Of a stretch of DNA of 64,000 bases, positions 62,046 through 64,000 are shown piece by piece (the first letter of the stretch is position 1; each line of letters opens with the position of its first letter). The position numbers and the translations under genes are program-made. Source of the stretch: an uncultured Bacteroidales bacterium (GTDB lineage Bacteria > Bacteroidota > Bacteroidia > Bacteroidales > Paludibacteraceae); the NCBI GenBank assembly GCA_937885465.1, contig CAKZZM010000006.1:27742-91741 (forward strand). Reading direction: 5' to 3'. The notes below the pieces were generated by a model. It was not told the DNA's origin, did not search any database, and saw only the letters and a program-made list of their open reading frames with translations.

Positions 62046-62828
62046 ATGTGTGGACATCCTCAAACAACGCAATTAGAGTCTAATAATGGCTTTGTGTCAC
62101 ATTATGGAAAATTGTTTCTGTGGGTGCTTTCTTGTTTTTGTATAGCATTTGCGGCGTATCTCATCTATGCGAATATAGCATTTCGTAACTCTCAAGAAAG
62201 TATAAAACAAAGTTATGCACAACATATAGCCCAAGCAGATAGTCTTTATTGGGATATGATTTCATATAACAAAGATTACGTATCTCATGTTGGCGATGTG
62301 AATGCAACTATTTTATCGGATTCTTTAATTCGGCTTACGTTAGATCAAAAACAAAAATTATCAACCGAGCAATATAATCGCTTGCAAGAACTACTTTCTA
62401 CTCAATTTTTAGAGATAGAACGATTACACAAAAAAAATGAATTTGAGATTAAACTTATTGATATTAATGGTATACATCTGGCGAATCAAGATGCCAGTAC
62501 GTATTTTTATAACCAACAAAGAAAACAATCACTTGAGATTGGAATCTCAAATTTGAAAACGCAACGTGATAAGCATATCAATGCGGCTCTTATGAATGCA
62601 TTAACACAGGCGGAAGATGAATTGACTCAGCATTCTACATTCTCAAGTGCCTCTCTTCTTTTTTCTAATATCCGCTCTTTTTTGACGATACAGAACATTA
62701 GACCCATTGTCTCATTGCCTGTGACGTTGAAAATCTCGTTGTTGAATTCTCGTTTACAGAGAAGTATTGGACATGCCTCTTTAAAACGAGAATTGATGAA
62801 TTTAAAAATGCAGTTACAAATACCATAA
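62046..62828 (+). CDS. Unrecognised single-pass membrane protein
   Basis: 260 residues, no family recognised. One strong transmembrane helix at about 22-45 (LFLWVLSCFCIAFAAYLIYA), then a long, helical and charged region with coiled-coil character (about 110-215) and no Cys or obvious catalytic motif. Lies 86 nt after hsdM in the same orientation, in equally AT-rich DNA, so it may belong to the RM island. Start chosen at the first ATG; the N-terminus is cytoplasmic or a signal anchor. Confidence 0.6.
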   Translation: MCGHPQTTQLESNNGFVSHYGKLFLWVLSCFCIAFAAYLIYANIAFRNSQESIKQSYAQHIAQADSLYWDMISYNKDYVSHVGDVNATILSDSLIRLTLDQKQKLSTEQYNRLQELLSTQFLEIERLHKKNEFEIKLIDINGIHLANQDASTYFYNQQRKQSLEIGISNLKTQRDKHINAALMNALTQAEDELTQHSTFSSASLLFSNIRSFLTIQNIRPIVSLPVTLKISLLNSRLQRSIGHASLKRELMNLKMQLQIP

Positions 62829-63019
62829 TGCTTATCTGATTATTGTTATATGTATGAATACATAAACAATATTATCGCACAGTGCGCTCACCATTAATCA
62901 ATTAGCAATATAATATGAACTCCTTCCCAACATAAACCAGATTGATATGTCTCCGCATGCAGTGGATGCTTGACTTGCTTAATATCTTTGATGGTAATAA
63001 TGAATAAATAATACACGAT

Positions 63020-63949
63020 ATGTTCAAAAAAATTAAACGATATGCTCGTAACCCGTACTATGCCTTGGGTTATGACATGATTAAAAAGTGCCCAAAGCTG
63101 ATGTCAGATAAGTTCTACATTAAAACGCTTTGGCGGATGATTATGGGTTATGAATTAGATTTGGATAATCCAAAGACATTCAATGAAAAATTGCAATGGT
63201 TAAAACTTTATGACCATAATCCGCTATACTTTACTTTGGTAGATAAGTATCGCGTAAAACAATATGTTGCGGACAAAATTGGGGCAGAGCATGTGATTCC
63301 CACATTAGCTGTGTGGAAATCTGTAGATGAAATAGATATTGATAAATTGCCTGATCAGTTTGTGCTCAAATGTAACCACGATAGTGGAAGTGTTGTTGTG
63401 TGTCGAGACAAGTCTCAATTTGATTTAGAGGCAGCGAAAAAGAAATTAGGTGCTGCGTTAAAGCATAATTTTTATTGGGATGCACGCGAGTGGGCATATA
63501 AATATGTCAAACCAGTAGTCTTTGCTGAGCAATATATGGAGGATAGTATAACTCATGAACTTCCGGATTATAAATTCTTCACAATGGATGGGATTGCAAA
63601 AGCCCTATTTATTGCAACGGAGCGCGGAGATGAAAGTAAGGAAACTAAGTTTGATTTCTTTGATATGGAATTCCGGCACATTGATGTAATAAATGGTCAT
63701 CCCAATGCTGATACATTGCCATCAAAACCAGCAAGCTTTGAGGAAATGATAAAAATGGCGGAAAAACTTTCCAAAGGAATTCCGGAAGTTAGATGTGATT
63801 TTTATGAGGTAAATGGTCAAGCATATTTCGGAGAGTTGACATTTTATCATTGGGGAGGAATGACAAAATTTGATCCGTTTGAATTTGATTTAGAAATGGG
63901 TGATTGGATTCAACTCCCGAATGTTGATAAAAACATGGCGGGGGGCTGA
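63020..63949 (+). CDS. TupA-like ATP-grasp protein of glycan clusters
   Basis: 309 residues. Opens with YELDLDNPKTFNEKLQWLKLYD and LVDKYRVKQYVADKIG, typical of the TupA-like ATP-grasp family found in capsule/teichuronopeptide loci; the ATP-grasp part has FVLKCNHDSGS (lysine), EQYME, and YFGELTFYHWGGM. Probably ligates a small group onto surface glycans. It continues the glycan-export theme of 44580-51658 after the RM island. The end (VDKNMAGG) is a little unusual but in frame. Confidence 0.85.
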   Translation: MFKKIKRYARNPYYALGYDMIKKCPKLMSDKFYIKTLWRMIMGYELDLDNPKTFNEKLQWLKLYDHNPLYFTLVDKYRVKQYVADKIGAEHVIPTLAVWKSVDEIDIDKLPDQFVLKCNHDSGSVVVCRDKSQFDLEAAKKKLGAALKHNFYWDAREWAYKYVKPVVFAEQYMEDSITHELPDYKFFTMDGIAKALFIATERGDESKETKFDFFDMEFRHIDVINGHPNADTLPSKPASFEEMIKMAEKLSKGIPEVRCDFYEVNGQAYFGELTFYHWGGMTKFDPFEFDLEMGDWIQLPNVDKNMAGG

Positions 63950-64000
63950 TTGCCCTCAAACTCTGAGACAGGCATCAGTTCAATCGCATTGACACCGAGA

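Overview
The window reads as a chromosomal stretch of an uncultured Bacteroidales-type bacterium. Evidence: SusC/SusD pair, a Y_Y_Y-propeller regulator with an AraC-type output, a MurF-alanine racemase fusion, a DUF4290 protein, secreted proteins with a conserved C-terminal sorting-like tail, and at least ten promoters with the Bacteroidetes -33 TTTG / -7 TAnnTTTG layout (19-20 nt spacing). Species cannot be named from the sequence.

Layout. (1) 1-18476, minus strand: a polysaccharide utilisation locus (PUL) in two transcription units. Unit A is lipoprotein > SusC > SusD > fasciclin-domain lipoprotein > GH105 hydrolase > membrane-bound regulator. Unit B is three secreted proteins built from shuffled, unrecognised modules, one 47-residue peptide, and a PL8 polysaccharide lyase that runs off the left edge. 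Both unit promoters carry TGGCAAAT-like direct repeats 21 bp apart, at exactly the same distance from the -7 box, so I infer one shared activator, most simply the regulator encoded in unit A. PL8 lyase, GH105 hydrolase and the neighbouring N-acetylhexosamine-kinase-like gene (18900) together suggest a uronate plus N-acetylhexosamine polymer (glycosaminoglycan-like), which is an inference. (2) 18500-24620: kinase, tRNA-Arg(ACG) with a hairpin leader, DUF4290, EEP-family phosphatase/nuclease, ssb, folC. (3) 24620-31870: a candidate small RNA, two antitoxin-like genes with eroded toxins, a 1883-residue surface protein and a second 46-residue peptide. (4) 31978-42350: a solitary V-type ATPase A subunit, lysS-gpsA-pgi, rpsO, a BacNav/Cav-like channel, a MurF-Alr fusion whose MurF half is internally deleted, and era. 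(5) 42524-51658: thrS-gmd, fcl, ugd and a two-permease polysaccharide exporter, i.e. GDP-fucose and UDP-glucuronate supply plus surface-glycan export. (6) 51713-62828: an AT-richer island with a transposase remnant and a type I restriction-modification locus, containing three frameshifted companion genes (Bro-N protein, DUF1016 nuclease, PrrC/RloC-like ATPase). (7) 63020-63949: a TupA-like ATP-grasp gene that probably resumes the glycan cluster.

The most unusual property is a set of short, largely palindromic repeat families. They sit between promoter and start codon of several genes (18900 kinase, EEP gene, lysS, era), abut several stop codons, and also lie in frame inside coding sequences: the PUL regulator, the signal peptides of two PUL lipoproteins, and the linkers before the C-terminal tails of two secreted proteins.
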